Counted from the first letter of the stretch, positions 17,299 through 25,195 are shown. The stretch: DNA of 33,706 nt from Pseudomonas fluorescens (GCF_018614655.1 NZ_JAGGOG010000033.1:1-33706), one strand, 5' to 3'. The notes: generated by a model not told the origin, from the sequence alone. Program-made: numbers and translations.

Positions 17299-18933
17299 TT
17301 AGGGCCTTTTGTTCGGGTGCGTGACCTTTTTTATTTCCAGGGGTTTCGCGAAGCCGGCACCGGTGCGGCGCACTACAGGTGCAGGATCAACGCCCTTAAG
17401 TCGAGGCGTCAAAATAAATAAGCGCTCTCGATTCAACGTCTCCTGATCGTTGGACGTGAATAATGCTCCCACCAAGGGAAGCTTACCCAAAACTGGCACC
17501 TGGCGACTCTTAGTATTACGTTCCTCACCTTGAAAGCCCCCTATGACGAGAGAGCGAGCCTCGCTTATAACTGCTTGTGTGCTAACGGTTCCACGCTTGA
17601 CACTTGGCGTAGCTTGGTTGCTAACTTGTTCAAGCTGCCCATCTTCAATGTCGATAATCAAATGAAACTGGTTACCCGTCGCTCCCGGGACCAGACGCGG
17701 AATCACCTGCAAACTGGTACCGGCCGTTACCGGTTGGATGTTTGAAACTCGCTCCCCGGTAACCGTAATGTACTGCGTACGACTAAAATCAATGACCGCT
17801 GGCTGATTGTCGAGGGTTAATACTGAAGGGCGCGCCACGATTGATGCCAACCCCTGACCTTCCAAAGCCTGTATACGGGCAAAAAAACGGCCAACATCTT
17901 GAACTTGCAAGGTCGAGGTCCCGGCATTGAGTAGAGAAGCGCCAAAACTCGCTCCTCCTCTCTGCACCGACCAGTTAGAACCGAGGCGCTCTAGTTGATG
18001 GCGATCAATATCAACAATTACTGCATCGATTTCAATTTGCTTGGCCGGCACATCCAGCCGATTGATTAGCCGCTGATAGAAATCACGCTTATCAATACTA
18101 TCATAAATGAGTACTGCATTATTTCTAACATCTGCAACCACCCGGCGATCTTTCGCCGATGGCAATGAGGAAGCATCGCGGGCACCAGCTTGATTGTCAA
18201 CAAGATTGAGCAACCGACTCTGGGATGAATCTGAAATCTTCTGCAGCCCTTCAAACACCGCCTGTGCCGACGCCGGAGCTCCCGGATTGCCTAGCGGTGA
18301 TTCCCCATTGAGTAGCTTTCTCAGTATTGTCGCGACGCCGTCCATGGTCATATTTTGTTCACGATACTTAATGACACGATCCGAAACCGTCGTATGCTGT
18401 AAAGTAAACATCATAATTTGGTGTTCTGTTTTTGGCACCGCACGCTGCACGCTGAACTTCTGAACCAATTCAACATAGCGCTTTGGTCCGGTAACCAGCA
18501 CCACACGCTCATCGGCCATTTCTCCCCAACCAAAGCGAGCGTCCAATAAACCAATTTGTGTCAGTGCCTCTTTTAGATCGGGCGCAGCATCCTCTGACAC
18601 TTCCAAACGGTGTGTGGTTTGTGCATGACGTGGACTGATATAAAGCGTACTATTGAAGACAAACCACTGAAATTGATATTCTCTCGCCAATCGCTCGAGA
18701 AAATCTCGTGCCGTGGGCGCACGTAATTTTAAGTCAACGCTACCCTCAACGCCATTGAGTTGTAGACCAAACCCATGGGCATTAGCAAAGTCTTTCAGCA
18801 CCACGTCCAACGGCACCTGTTGTGCATCATAGGCATAAGGAGATGCGCCCCAGCTTTCGGCATGCACAACCCAAGAAGTTAATGATAATGAAATAATGAT
18901 TATCAATGAAAATCGCCGCAATCTCCTGGTCAT
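17299..18933 (-). CDS. hrcC: T3SS outer-membrane secretin HrcC (SctC), short form
   Basis: Outer-membrane secretin ring. The N terminus is a signal peptide (RRLRRFSLIIIISLSLTSW..HAES). N-domain repeats follow (YDAQQVPLDVVLKDFANAHG and RDFLERLAREYQFQWFVFNS-like patterns). The C-terminal secretin domain includes VQDVGRFFARIQALEGQG, ARPSVLTLDNQPAVIDFS and VPVLGKLPLVGALF. Starting at the second ATG (18933, with GAGGG six bases upstream), it is 544 aa, shorter than the roughly 700 aa of P. syringae HrcC. No hrpG lies between hrpF and hrcC, and the gap is only about 47 bases. Confidence 0.95.
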   Translation of the reverse strand: MTRRLRRFSLIIIISLSLTSWVVHAESWGASPYAYDAQQVPLDVVLKDFANAHGFGLQLNGVEGSVDLKLRAPTARDFLERLAREYQFQWFVFNSTLYISPRHAQTTHRLEVSEDAAPDLKEALTQIGLLDARFGWGEMADERVVLVTGPKRYVELVQKFSVQRAVPKTEHQIMMFTLQHTTVSDRVIKYREQNMTMDGVATILRKLLNGESPLGNPGAPASAQAVFEGLQKISDSSQSRLLNLVDNQAGARDASSLPSAKDRRVVADVRNNAVLIYDSIDKRDFYQRLINRLDVPAKQIEIDAVIVDIDRHQLERLGSNWSVQRGGASFGASLLNAGTSTLQVQDVGRFFARIQALEGQGLASIVARPSVLTLDNQPAVIDFSRTQYITVTGERVSNIQPVTAGTSLQVIPRLVPGATGNQFHLIIDIEDGQLEQVSNQATPSVKRGTVSTQAVISEARSLVIGGFQGEERNTKSRQVPVLGKLPLVGALFTSNDQETLNRERLFILTPRLKGVDPAPVVRRTGAGFAKPLEIKKVTHPNKRP

Positions 18934-18980
18934 GCTCATCCCTCAAAGCGGCCTAACAAAGACAATTCAGTATTTCACCA

Positions 18981-19202
18981 TTATCGGATTTCATTGAGAA
19001 TGGCCTTTGTCAAATTGTGCTTAACCACCACTTCCTGCGAGGCCGCCCAGCTCGCCGTAGACAATTGCCGCAATGCAGAGTTAAATGAATGCATGTCATC
19101 CTGCGAAAACGGTCTAAGCTCCACAGCGGCCGTATCCACGCGATGTTGTGCGGATTGGAAATTGTTGTCGAGACGACGACGTAACGCTTCAGAGGAAATC
19201 AT
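18981..19202 (-). CDS. hrpF: HrpF, small T3SS protein
   Basis: A 73-aa protein between hrpE and hrcC. The C terminus (VVVKHNLTKAILNEIR) and the small helical architecture fit HrpF of group I Hrp systems, which is required for pilus assembly in P. syringae and is thought to be a small cytosolic partner. The ATG at 19202 is preceded by GGAG at the right distance; the longer TTG start at 19214 would overlap that ribosome binding site. A hrp box lies just upstream. Confidence 0.8.
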   Translation of the reverse strand: MISSEALRRRLDNNFQSAQHRVDTAAVELRPFSQDDMHSFNSALRQLSTASWAASQEVVVKHNLTKAILNEIR

Positions 19203-19222
19203 GGAAAACTCCAAATCAGTGA

Positions 19223-19882
19223 TTATTCAATGTGTGGTGTTTTTTCAAAAACAGTTCCCAACGCCTCCCCCTCACCGGTATCGCAAATGTCCGCGCCCTC
19301 TTCAATTATCAATAAAGCGCCTTGAATTAATTCGTTCCAACTTAAGTGAAACTCGCCATGGCTATTCTTTAAGCAGATTGCTCCTTCAGCCACTTGCAAA
19401 TCAGCACAAATTTTCCAGTGCGCTTGATTCTGTTGCATATGGGATGATACAAGCTGTAGCCAATGAGGATGACAAACCAAAACACCCTCAGCCTCTTCAG
19501 GCCGTGCGGCAACAATTTGCCTAATCAGTGCAGCGACTTTCTGAATCTCCGACTGCTGCTCAAACAGGCGCGTCAACGCTTCACGCACAACTTTTTCAGC
19601 CTCTTGCGCAATCGCGAGCCACATTTGCTCTTTTTGCTGCCTCAAGGCTTTAAGGAAACCCTCAGCCTCCCGCCACACCTTCGCTCGCGCTTCGGCAGCA
19701 GCCTTGTCACCGAGGAGGGTGCTCTGTTGCTGTGCCCTTGTCAGAATTAATTGCGCCTCGGCATTTGCAGACGCCAATATCTGATCAGCGACGGCATACT
19801 CGTGAATGATCGCTCGACGAACTATTGGCCCGTGAACAAATGCGCAATCGCGTTTAAGCGTCAACGTTCGGTATGTCAACAT
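19223..19882 (-). CDS. hrpE: T3SS stator protein HrpE (SctL)
   Basis: A 219-aa helical protein of the SctL/FliH family, which tethers the HrcN ATPase to the sorting platform. The first part (AVADQILASANAEAQLILTRAQ) leads into a long coiled coil, and the C-terminal lobe follows. I place the start at the ATG at 19882 (MLTYRTLTLKRD), preceded by AAGGAGAGG. The frame is open further upstream to 20194, but that part runs antisense-like through hrpD and does not resemble the family. It overlaps hrpD by 29 bases. Confidence 0.92.
   Translation of the reverse strand: MLTYRTLTLKRDCAFVHGPIVRRAIIHEYAVADQILASANAEAQLILTRAQQQSTLLGDKAAAEARAKVWREAEGFLKALRQQKEQMWLAIAQEAEKVVREALTRLFEQQSEIQKVAALIRQIVAARPEEAEGVLVCHPHWLQLVSSHMQQNQAHWKICADLQVAEGAICLKNSHGEFHLSWNELIQGALLIIEEGADICDTGEGEALGTVFEKTPHIE
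19231..19258 (-). promoter_or_regulatory. hrp box upstream of hrpF
   Basis: The minus strand reads GGAACT-N15-CCACACA. It lies within the last codons of hrpE and ends 28 bases before the hrpF ATG. The hrpC operon (hrpF onward) of P. syringae has its promoter in the same place, which supports a separate HrpL-driven hrpF-hrcC transcript here. Confidence 0.8.
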
Positions 19883-20483
19883 CGACCTCTCCTTGAGTTG
19901 CGGCATACCAGCCCACAGCCTGCCATAACGCAGCCAGACGACGCGCTGGGAGCCCCTCATAAATAACTCGCTCTGCCTGCATAATCCTTGGATGAGAAAA
20001 CTGTAGACGCAGACGCTCCCATATCGCATTCCCAACCCATGCCCGCAACAACCTGAGCGCGAATATGTCATCATCGTCAACTTGCCAGTTCTGTGGAAGC
20101 CACTGCCCCGGTTGCAGGGCTTTACCCACTCGACGACACCAAACTTCGTCATCCGGGTGTAATCCTTCCCGCATCCTCGCGCCTTGTCCCGCACAAATAG
20201 TCACGATCAGCGCTAAAACGCGCTGGATCTCGCCTTTACTCGCAAACATAAATGGCCACAGTCGAGGATGTGGGCGCGGCGGAAATCCAACAATCGAAAC
20301 CACAAAACCAGCCATACCAGGACCAGCGCTTTCCTCAATAAAGGTCAATAAACGTGAAGGCAAGCGCTTTCTTGCCAACGCTATCCGCGAAAGCTCCCAA
20401 CTAGGGTCTGCGAATTGCTTCAGCTGAATCCACCATTGCACCCACATCAGCTCTTGCGCTCGAGAAGCCTCAGTGGTGCTCAT
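19854..20483 (-). CDS. hrpD: T3SS sorting-platform protein HrpD (SctK)
   Basis: A 209-aa soluble protein in the SctK position between hrcJ and hrpE. It is rich in tryptophan and arginine (WVQWWIQLKQFADPSWELS, LRAWVGNAIWERLRLQFSHP), consistent with HrpD/SctK, the adaptor joining the sorting platform to HrpQ. SctK proteins diverge strongly, so gene order is an important part of the call. It overlaps hrcJ by 14 bases and hrpE by 29. Confidence 0.85.
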   Translation of the reverse strand: MSTTEASRAQELMWVQWWIQLKQFADPSWELSRIALARKRLPSRLLTFIEESAGPGMAGFVVSIVGFPPRPHPRLWPFMFASKGEIQRVLALIVTICAGQGARMREGLHPDDEVWCRRVGKALQPGQWLPQNWQVDDDDIFALRLLRAWVGNAIWERLRLQFSHPRIMQAERVIYEGLPARRLAALWQAVGWYAATQGEVDVDIPNVDA

Positions 20484-21234
20484 TACGTTCGCGAAACTTC
20501 GCCCTGAGCGATAATTTTTTACTCATTATTAATCCAGCCAACATGATTCCAAATAATAATGCGCCAAGGATCCAAATCCACAACCTCGATGACCCATTGC
20601 CCACATCACGTTCGCGCCAAACGCCAAGCTCGCCTTTTTCTTCGTAGAGCGGCGCAAGCACGAACACCACCGCCAAATTCTTTTCACCACCACCGATAAT
20701 ACCGGGAATACTACTGGCTACCATTCGTCGAATACGCGGTGTCACGCTATCCGGATCCAACTCCGGGCGATGCTTGATAAAAACAGCTGCCGAGGCTGAT
20801 TGCACACTCTCCCCCGGAGCAATGCGCTCGGCAAGAACCACATGAACCCTCGCCATTATCACCCCGTTGATTTGAGTTAAAGTGTGTTCAAGCTCCTGTG
20901 ATAGCGCATAGATATAACGCGCGCGCTCTTCCAGCGGAGATGAAATCACCCCCTCCTTACGAAAGATGTCGCCCAAATTGGCACGTAATCGACGCGGCAA
21001 ACCTGCTGCTTCAAGCACGCGCACAGCTCTAGAGATATCCCTCGCAAGCACCAGTACCGTAACACCGTTTTTATCCAACCGTTTTGTGGCATCAATTTGC
21101 TTATCACTTAATTCTGCGAGCAGCTCGTTGGCGTCTCCATTAGCCAGATCACGGTGCAGCTCAACACGCTCGCTGCAAGCCATTAATGAAATTATTGCAG
21201 ACATCAATAATACCCTTATCGATTGCCTATACAT
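20470..21234 (-). CDS. hrcJ: T3SS inner-ring lipoprotein HrcJ (SctJ)
   Basis: A 254-aa lipoprotein forming the inner membrane ring. The signal peptide ends in LMAC, with the lipidated cysteine at residue 20. Two YscJ/FliF-type domains follow (ANELLAELSDKQIDATKRL, SQELEHTLTQINGVIMARVH). There is a C-terminal membrane helix (about 218-237) and a basic tail, as in Hrp and Ysc J proteins. It starts nine bases after hrpB with AAGG upstream. Confidence 0.96.
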   Translation of the reverse strand: MYRQSIRVLLMSAIISLMACSERVELHRDLANGDANELLAELSDKQIDATKRLDKNGVTVLVLARDISRAVRVLEAAGLPRRLRANLGDIFRKEGVISSPLEERARYIYALSQELEHTLTQINGVIMARVHVVLAERIAPGESVQSASAAVFIKHRPELDPDSVTPRIRRMVASSIPGIIGGGEKNLAVVFVLAPLYEEKGELGVWRERDVGNGSSRLWIWILGALLFGIMLAGLIMSKKLSLRAKFRERNEHH

Positions 21235-21243
21235 GATTTTGCC

Positions 21244-21594
21244 TTATTGGAGACTGGTGAGCTTTTCCACCCCCTGCACAGCTTTAGCGACCACTTTCGC
21301 ACTCAATAGACTTTCCAAGTAGAAGGAAGATAACGATCGATTAGCTTGCATCGTTTCCTGGGGATCAATTGACCGCACAACCTTACGCAAATCTCTTGCA
21401 GCGATATCCGCGCGATTGTTCAAATCCGCAATCACCTGCCTCAAACCTCGCTCTGGTTGGCCAGCAGTGGGCTCGAAAGCAGGTCGCTTAATTTGCGCCG
21501 TAAACCAGGCAATATCAGCGACCTCGGATGGCACTGCCCCCTCAGTGAATGAGGACCAATCCAATCTACTGGGTGTTACCGCGGTGATGGTCAT
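21244..21594 (-). CDS. hrpB: T3SS inner rod protein HrpB (SctI)
   Basis: A 116-aa protein between the pilin gene and hrcJ. Its C-terminal helix (RSLSSFYLESLLSAKVVAKA, followed by a valine- and lysine-rich end) has the conserved shape of SctI inner rod proteins. It would form the adaptor between the export gate and the pilus base. GGGAGAG stands two to eight bases before the ATG. No hrpZ harpin gene lies between hrpA and hrpB. Confidence 0.85.
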   Translation of the reverse strand: MTITAVTPSRLDWSSFTEGAVPSEVADIAWFTAQIKRPAFEPTAGQPERGLRQVIADLNNRADIAARDLRKVVRSIDPQETMQANRSLSSFYLESLLSAKVVAKAVQGVEKLTSLQ

Positions 21595-21726
21595 TATCTC
21601 TCCCGTACACTACGTTTACACACTGACGATATTGATATTCAGCTCAACTATTTAAAACGATCGATTTCAGCCCCCCCACCACGCCCCGGCCAACATGCGC
21701 GAGGAAAAGGAAGGAGGGCTGCCTCA

Positions 21727-21933
21727 TCAATAGTTGATCGATTTGCCTGATTGCTGCATAGAATTTTGCACTTTAGTTGCAGAGTCTTGATAACTGCTCG
21801 TGATTGCAGCCATGGTATCAGTTTGCATTTTAATGGATTGAGCATCCGCATTCATTTTAGTGGTAGCAGCAGAAGTAGCGTCCAACTGGGCCATTGCAGC
21901 GGTTGTTGCTGCGAGAGATAAGCCACCGGCCAT
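21727..21933 (-). CDS. hrpA: Short HrpA-type T3SS pilin/needle subunit
   Basis: A 68-aa protein with no aromatic residues except two tyrosines near the end, rich in Ala, Ser, Thr, Gln and Met. The second half (IKMQTDTMAAITSSYQDS) and the ending (SGKSINY) recall the C terminus of P. syringae HrpA (ending GISY), but the protein is much shorter than the roughly 113 aa of that pilin. It has the size of Erwinia HrpA. The ATG at 21933 has GGAG eight bases upstream, whereas the ATG at 21939 is too close to it. A strong hrp box precedes it. The symbol is by position and composition. Confidence 0.78.
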   Translation of the reverse strand: MAGGLSLAATTAAMAQLDATSAATTKMNADAQSIKMQTDTMAAITSSYQDSATKVQNSMQQSGKSINY

Positions 21934-21983
21934 ATTCATTACTCCTCATTGATATGTGAACAACCACATGGTGTTCAAAAATG

Positions 21984-22011
21984 TAAGTGGCTCACAGACC
22001 GCATCGGTTCC
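21984..22011 (-). promoter_or_regulatory. hrp box upstream of hrpA
   Basis: The minus strand reads GGAACC-N15-CCACTTA, a full match to the HrpL consensus. It ends about 50 bases before the hrpA start and just downstream of the hrpS stop, leaving room for a leader. This should be the strongest HrpL promoter in the cluster. Confidence 0.92.
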
Positions 22012-22038
22012 ACTCCCCACACAAAAAGTCTCTCCATA

Positions 22039-22980
22039 CTATATTTCGTCCAACACTATATTAAGCCTTCTCATACGATGATAGAGCGTGCGCTTTGGTA
22101 TTTCCAGCTCATCAATGACCAAATCAATAGATTTCAAATTTCGCGAAAGGCTTTCCTGAATCAGGATCCGCTCCAACTCTCGCAAATACGCTTTCAAGGA
22201 GCGGGTTTGTACTCCCCCCGCTGCATCCATGGAAGTATTGAGAACCGGCATATCCAGAACATAGCGCTCAGCGGCATATTTCAGTTCGCGAATATTGCCC
22301 AACCAACGATGACCAATTAACTCCCTTAGCATGTGCGTATCAAAAGCCTTCACTGGCCGACCGTGGCGCTTAGCGGCGTCCGCTATAAAATTATAAAAAA
22401 GGGGGAGAATGCACTCTGGGGTCGACCTTAAGGGAGGGAGCTTCAAGTTGACCACACTCAACCGATAGTATAAATCACGCCTGAAACGTCCGGACTCCAC
22501 CATCTCAGCCAATGGCGTTTGAGTCGCAGCGACAACACGAAGGTCCAACGAAGTGAACTGCGTACTGCCCAAGCGCTCAACACCACGGACTTCTAAAACC
22601 TTCAAAAATTTTGCCTGCAACGACAGCGACATGCTATCGATTTCATCGAGGTATAACGTTCCTTTATTGGAGGCCTCTATATAACCGGCTCGAGATTTTG
22701 CCGCGCCAGTGTACGCCCCTAGCATGACGCCAAATAACTCACTCTCCGCCAAGTGTTCGGGTATGGCACCACAGTTAAGCGATACAAAATTTCCCCGACG
22801 ACCCGATAATCGATGAATCTTGCGCGCTAGCGTATCCTTACCAGTCCCTGTTTCTCCTTCCAAGACAACATCAACCCGCAAGGGTGCGATCTGCTCAATT
22901 AGATTGTGCATTAATTTATGTTTCGGCGGAACACCTCCTGGTAATGATTCAAAATTATCATTTACGGAGTTTCCAGTCAT
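22039..22980 (-). CDS. hrpS: Sigma-54 enhancer-binding activator HrpS
   Basis: A 313-aa AAA+ activator without a receiver domain, as in HrpR/HrpS. Walker A is GETGTGKD (about 42-49). The sigma-54 loop is GAYTGA (88-93) instead of the commoner GAFTGA. Walker B is LYLDEIDSM (about 110-117), with RRDLYYRLSV downstream. A C-terminal helix-turn-helix (KRTLYHRMRRLNIV) binds DNA. P. syringae needs a HrpR/HrpS pair; only one such gene is seen here, as in Erwinia. Its usual target, the hrpL promoter, is not in the window. GGTGA stands four bases before the ATG. Confidence 0.93.
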   Translation of the reverse strand: MTGNSVNDNFESLPGGVPPKHKLMHNLIEQIAPLRVDVVLEGETGTGKDTLARKIHRLSGRRGNFVSLNCGAIPEHLAESELFGVMLGAYTGAAKSRAGYIEASNKGTLYLDEIDSMSLSLQAKFLKVLEVRGVERLGSTQFTSLDLRVVAATQTPLAEMVESGRFRRDLYYRLSVVNLKLPPLRSTPECILPLFYNFIADAAKRHGRPVKAFDTHMLRELIGHRWLGNIRELKYAAERYVLDMPVLNTSMDAAGGVQTRSLKAYLRELERILIQESLSRNLKSIDLVIDELEIPKRTLYHRMRRLNIVLDEI

Positions 22981-22989
22981 ATTTTCACC

Positions 22990-23444
22990 TTATGAACCTT
23001 CATCCAAAAACCGGCTAAAATCACCAATGAGTTTCCACAGCGACTCGCCACACGGATATAAGAAAGGTCTCGACTGACAGGTTTTTTGTTGCTTCCGCAT
23101 CAGGGCACCAGTCGCTTCGTGCAAAACGGCCTGCAAGCTCTGTATGCTCAATGGGTTGCTGGTTCGCCCCCTGGGCATCTCAATCAACAACTTGGCGCTG
23201 CTTACAGCCAGCCAGCGACTTACCAGGATGATGCCGCATACCCGTTCAAAGACCGGGATCATCAACGCAGGCATACAGCTATTGGCGATCCACTTGTCCA
23301 GCGACCATTGATCTGCAAGCCCCATAAAAGAGCAGCAAAGCGCTCGATGCCGTAATTGAAGCGTTCGTAGCCATCGCGCTAGGTCAGCCAGAGCGCGTCA
23401 CGCAAAGTGGCTGGCTGTATCTGTTTCCACAGTCGAGGCGTCAT
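22990..23444 (-). pseudogene. Broken gene of unknown family next to hrpS
   Basis: On the minus strand a good ribosome binding site (GGAGGG) precedes an ATG at 23444 starting MTPRLWKQIQPATLRDALWL. After 21 codons a TAG interrupts, and the same frame continues as RDGYERFNYGIERFAALL. It then shifts frame near 23325 into LADQWSLDKWIANS and VFERVCGIILVSRWL before ending near 22990. The pieces read like one decayed protein, but I do not recognise the family. It points the same way as hrpS and is only about 10 bases from it. Confidence 0.5.
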
Positions 23445-23559
23445 TGGAAGCCCTCCTGCAGCGTCGAAGATGGTCCTCCAAACAAAATTGAACTTTGCGC
23501 ATTGGCAACTGCGCTGTGTCATGCACAATAAAAAACGAGTACATTTACCGGCTCCAGAG

Positions 23560-24010
23560 AACAGTTGCTGGATGCGCAAACACGTTTGGATCTACAAGGC
23601 GGCAACCAGGCCGCGCTAGAGGGAGTAATCGCAGTGATCATTGGGCTTGGCGACTTACCAAAGACCTGGACAAGGCGGCGTTCATCACCGATCTCCAGCG
23701 CTCGGCGGCACTGCCGGATAAGGACCCTGATGTGCTGGCTGAAGAGCGGATGCTGAGAACCCTGCAGCGCCAGGATGAGCCTGATTAGGGTGCGTTGGCT
23801 GGCGGGGTTTGCCGTTGGCGAACAAACACTCCGTCTGTATCTGTTCGAGAAAGCGTCTGTTTGCGCAGCTAAGGGAATGGCGCATGACAAACCTCAAGCA
23901 AGAAGTTGTTCAGTTCGAGGCCAAGTTTTACGGCGATTTCGTGACACTTGCCGCGAGTGCTTTTGGATCTGCCACCCATCACGCAGTCCACAGCGTGGCG
24001 GTATAACCAT
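23560..24010 (+). pseudogene. Unrecognised gene fragments
   Basis: Several short + strand pieces in different frames look coding but do not join: LDAQTRLDLQGGNQAALEGV with IAVIIGLGDLP (from about 23565); KDLDKAAFITDLQRSAALPD with AEERMLRTLQRQDEPD (to about 23788); and a 40-codon piece from the ATG at 23884 (MTNLKQEVVQFEAKFYGDF). At least one gene seems to have lost its frame more than once. Phage origin is possible from the neighbourhood. No family assigned. Confidence 0.35.
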
Positions 24011-24196
24011 TGGTTTCGGCCCCTGTAGAAATAGGCAGTCCGGCAGCATTAAAGAGCAGTCGGATGCCGCCGGTGGAATAGGCTTCACGACTAAGTAACG
24101 GGTAAGGAGCTTGCATCGGAAGGGATTCCTCTATGTTTTGAGAGTGCCAACCAGAAACCGTGGAGGGCGTTGCTAGTCGGTGTGTGTTGAATGGCG

Positions 24197-24242
24197 GTGC
24201 TGAAAACGGCACCCATCGAGCAAATAGTGCCGAAAACGGCAT
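24197..24242. promoter_or_regulatory. Paired operator palindromes before the XRE-type gene
   Basis: Two copies of a palindrome with consensus TGCCGAAAACGGCA: GTGCTGAAAACGGCAC at 24197-24212 and GTGCCGAAAACGGCAT at 24227-24242. Their centres are 30 bases apart, three helical turns. They stand right before, and overlap, the start of the helix-turn-helix gene, as expected for a phage repressor or Cro-like operator. Confidence 0.65.
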
Positions 24243-24628
24243 GATTGGTGATCAATTAAAAGAAGCGCACGAGTGCTTGGGTTAACGCAGCCGCGATTTG
24301 CAGAAATCGCCGGGGCTGCGAAACGAACGTTGATTGAGTGGGAAAAAGGAACTACTTCACCGAGTACAGCCCTGCTATCGGCACTCGCCGCCGGGGGGGC
24401 GATGTTCTCTATGTCATCACCGCTCAACGCTCTGCTCCGGCCATTCCTGCACCGGGCGATGTCGTGCGCGACCTCGTCCGAGGTAAGGCACTCATTGAGT
24501 CCGGCGTCATGATTGGACAGGCGTTCAAGGAGATGAAGGCGTCCGGCGCGTTACCTGGTAGTGCATTAGAAAAAGCCGGTTTCAACCGGCGCGAGAAAGC
24601 CCTGCTGGCCAACTTCCTAGGGGGCTGA
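24241..24628 (+). pseudogene. XRE-type helix-turn-helix regulator (phage), frameshifted
   Basis: ATG at 24241 gives MIGDQLKEAHECLG and then a TAA. Restoring one base near 24284 continues LTQPRFAEIAGAAKRTLIEW, a classical XRE helix-turn-helix. A second shift near 24395 restores VLYVITAQRSAPAIPAPGD and a helical C terminus (IGQAFKEMKASGALPG). The gene ends with TGA at 24626-24628. The combined product would be about 128 aa, like small regulators of Mu-like Pseudomonas phages. It is broken at two places unless these are sequencing errors. Paired palindromes overlap its start. Confidence 0.7.
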
Positions 24629-24950
24629 CGAAAAAGGCCGCAAAGCTATTGAAGGTGCGGCAGGTGTGTTGTCACACAGGGGACAGTGATGAGTCGAAAC
24701 ACCATGGCGGCGAATCATGTGTTAGTAACTTTTCTGCTAAAAAATACGATGAGTGAATGACGACGAAATCCTGCGACAGTTGTACATAGATGTTGAAGCG
24801 CAACAGCATTGCGATACGCAACATCGTAAAAGTGCTCATGACAAAAATATGCGAGGACAGTCAGCAAAACGCCCTCAAACTTTACTGGCGGCCCTTGCAC
24901 TCGATGGAAAGCTGCGAAGAAGTCGCCTTTCGGCGACTCAGTCAAGCTGT
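24629..24950. other. No confident gene
   Basis: About 320 bases. A + strand frame from 24753 (NDDEILRQLYIDVEAQQ..) has plausible codons at first but degrades. The opposite strand frame shows nothing familiar. Probably eroded prophage sequence where early genes (transposase A and B in Mu-like phages) would be expected; none are present. Confidence 0.4.
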
Positions 24951-25195
24951 TTATTGAGGAAGCTCATCTATTAACTGCTGAAGGCGTTGATCCCCTGAAG
25001 CTGCTATTGCTGCTTGTTCAGATGGGGAAAGAAGCCGGGCCAGATCGACTAGATGCTTTGAAGACCTGGCCCTCTCAAGCGACTGTTGACGAGATTGTTC
25101 AAGACGCTCAGCCACTAATCGAGCAATGGATGCCTCGAAGCGCCGGGGCTTCTGACGAGCCAAAAAAGGGGGCTGATTGATTTTTTAGGTGGCAT
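24951..25195 (-). pseudogene. Small basic helical protein gene with a frameshift at a C5T6 run
   Basis: The minus strand ATG at 25195 has AAAGGAG six bases upstream and starts MPPKKSISP. At a CCCCCTTTTTT run (25172-25162) the frame is lost and ends soon after. The other frame carries a convincing 69-codon helical sequence (RQKPRRFEASIARLVAERLE, then LVDLARLLSPSEQAAIAASG) ending at 24951. Either one base was lost or gained in the run, or slippage joins the two frames, or translation starts at the TTG at 25163, which has no ribosome binding site. Family unknown. It diverges from the next gene. Confidence 0.5.

Noticed and set aside
19883..20194. N-terminal extension of HrpE
   Set aside because: Lies inside hrpD in another frame; the ATG at 19882 has a strong ribosome binding site and gives a normal SctL length.
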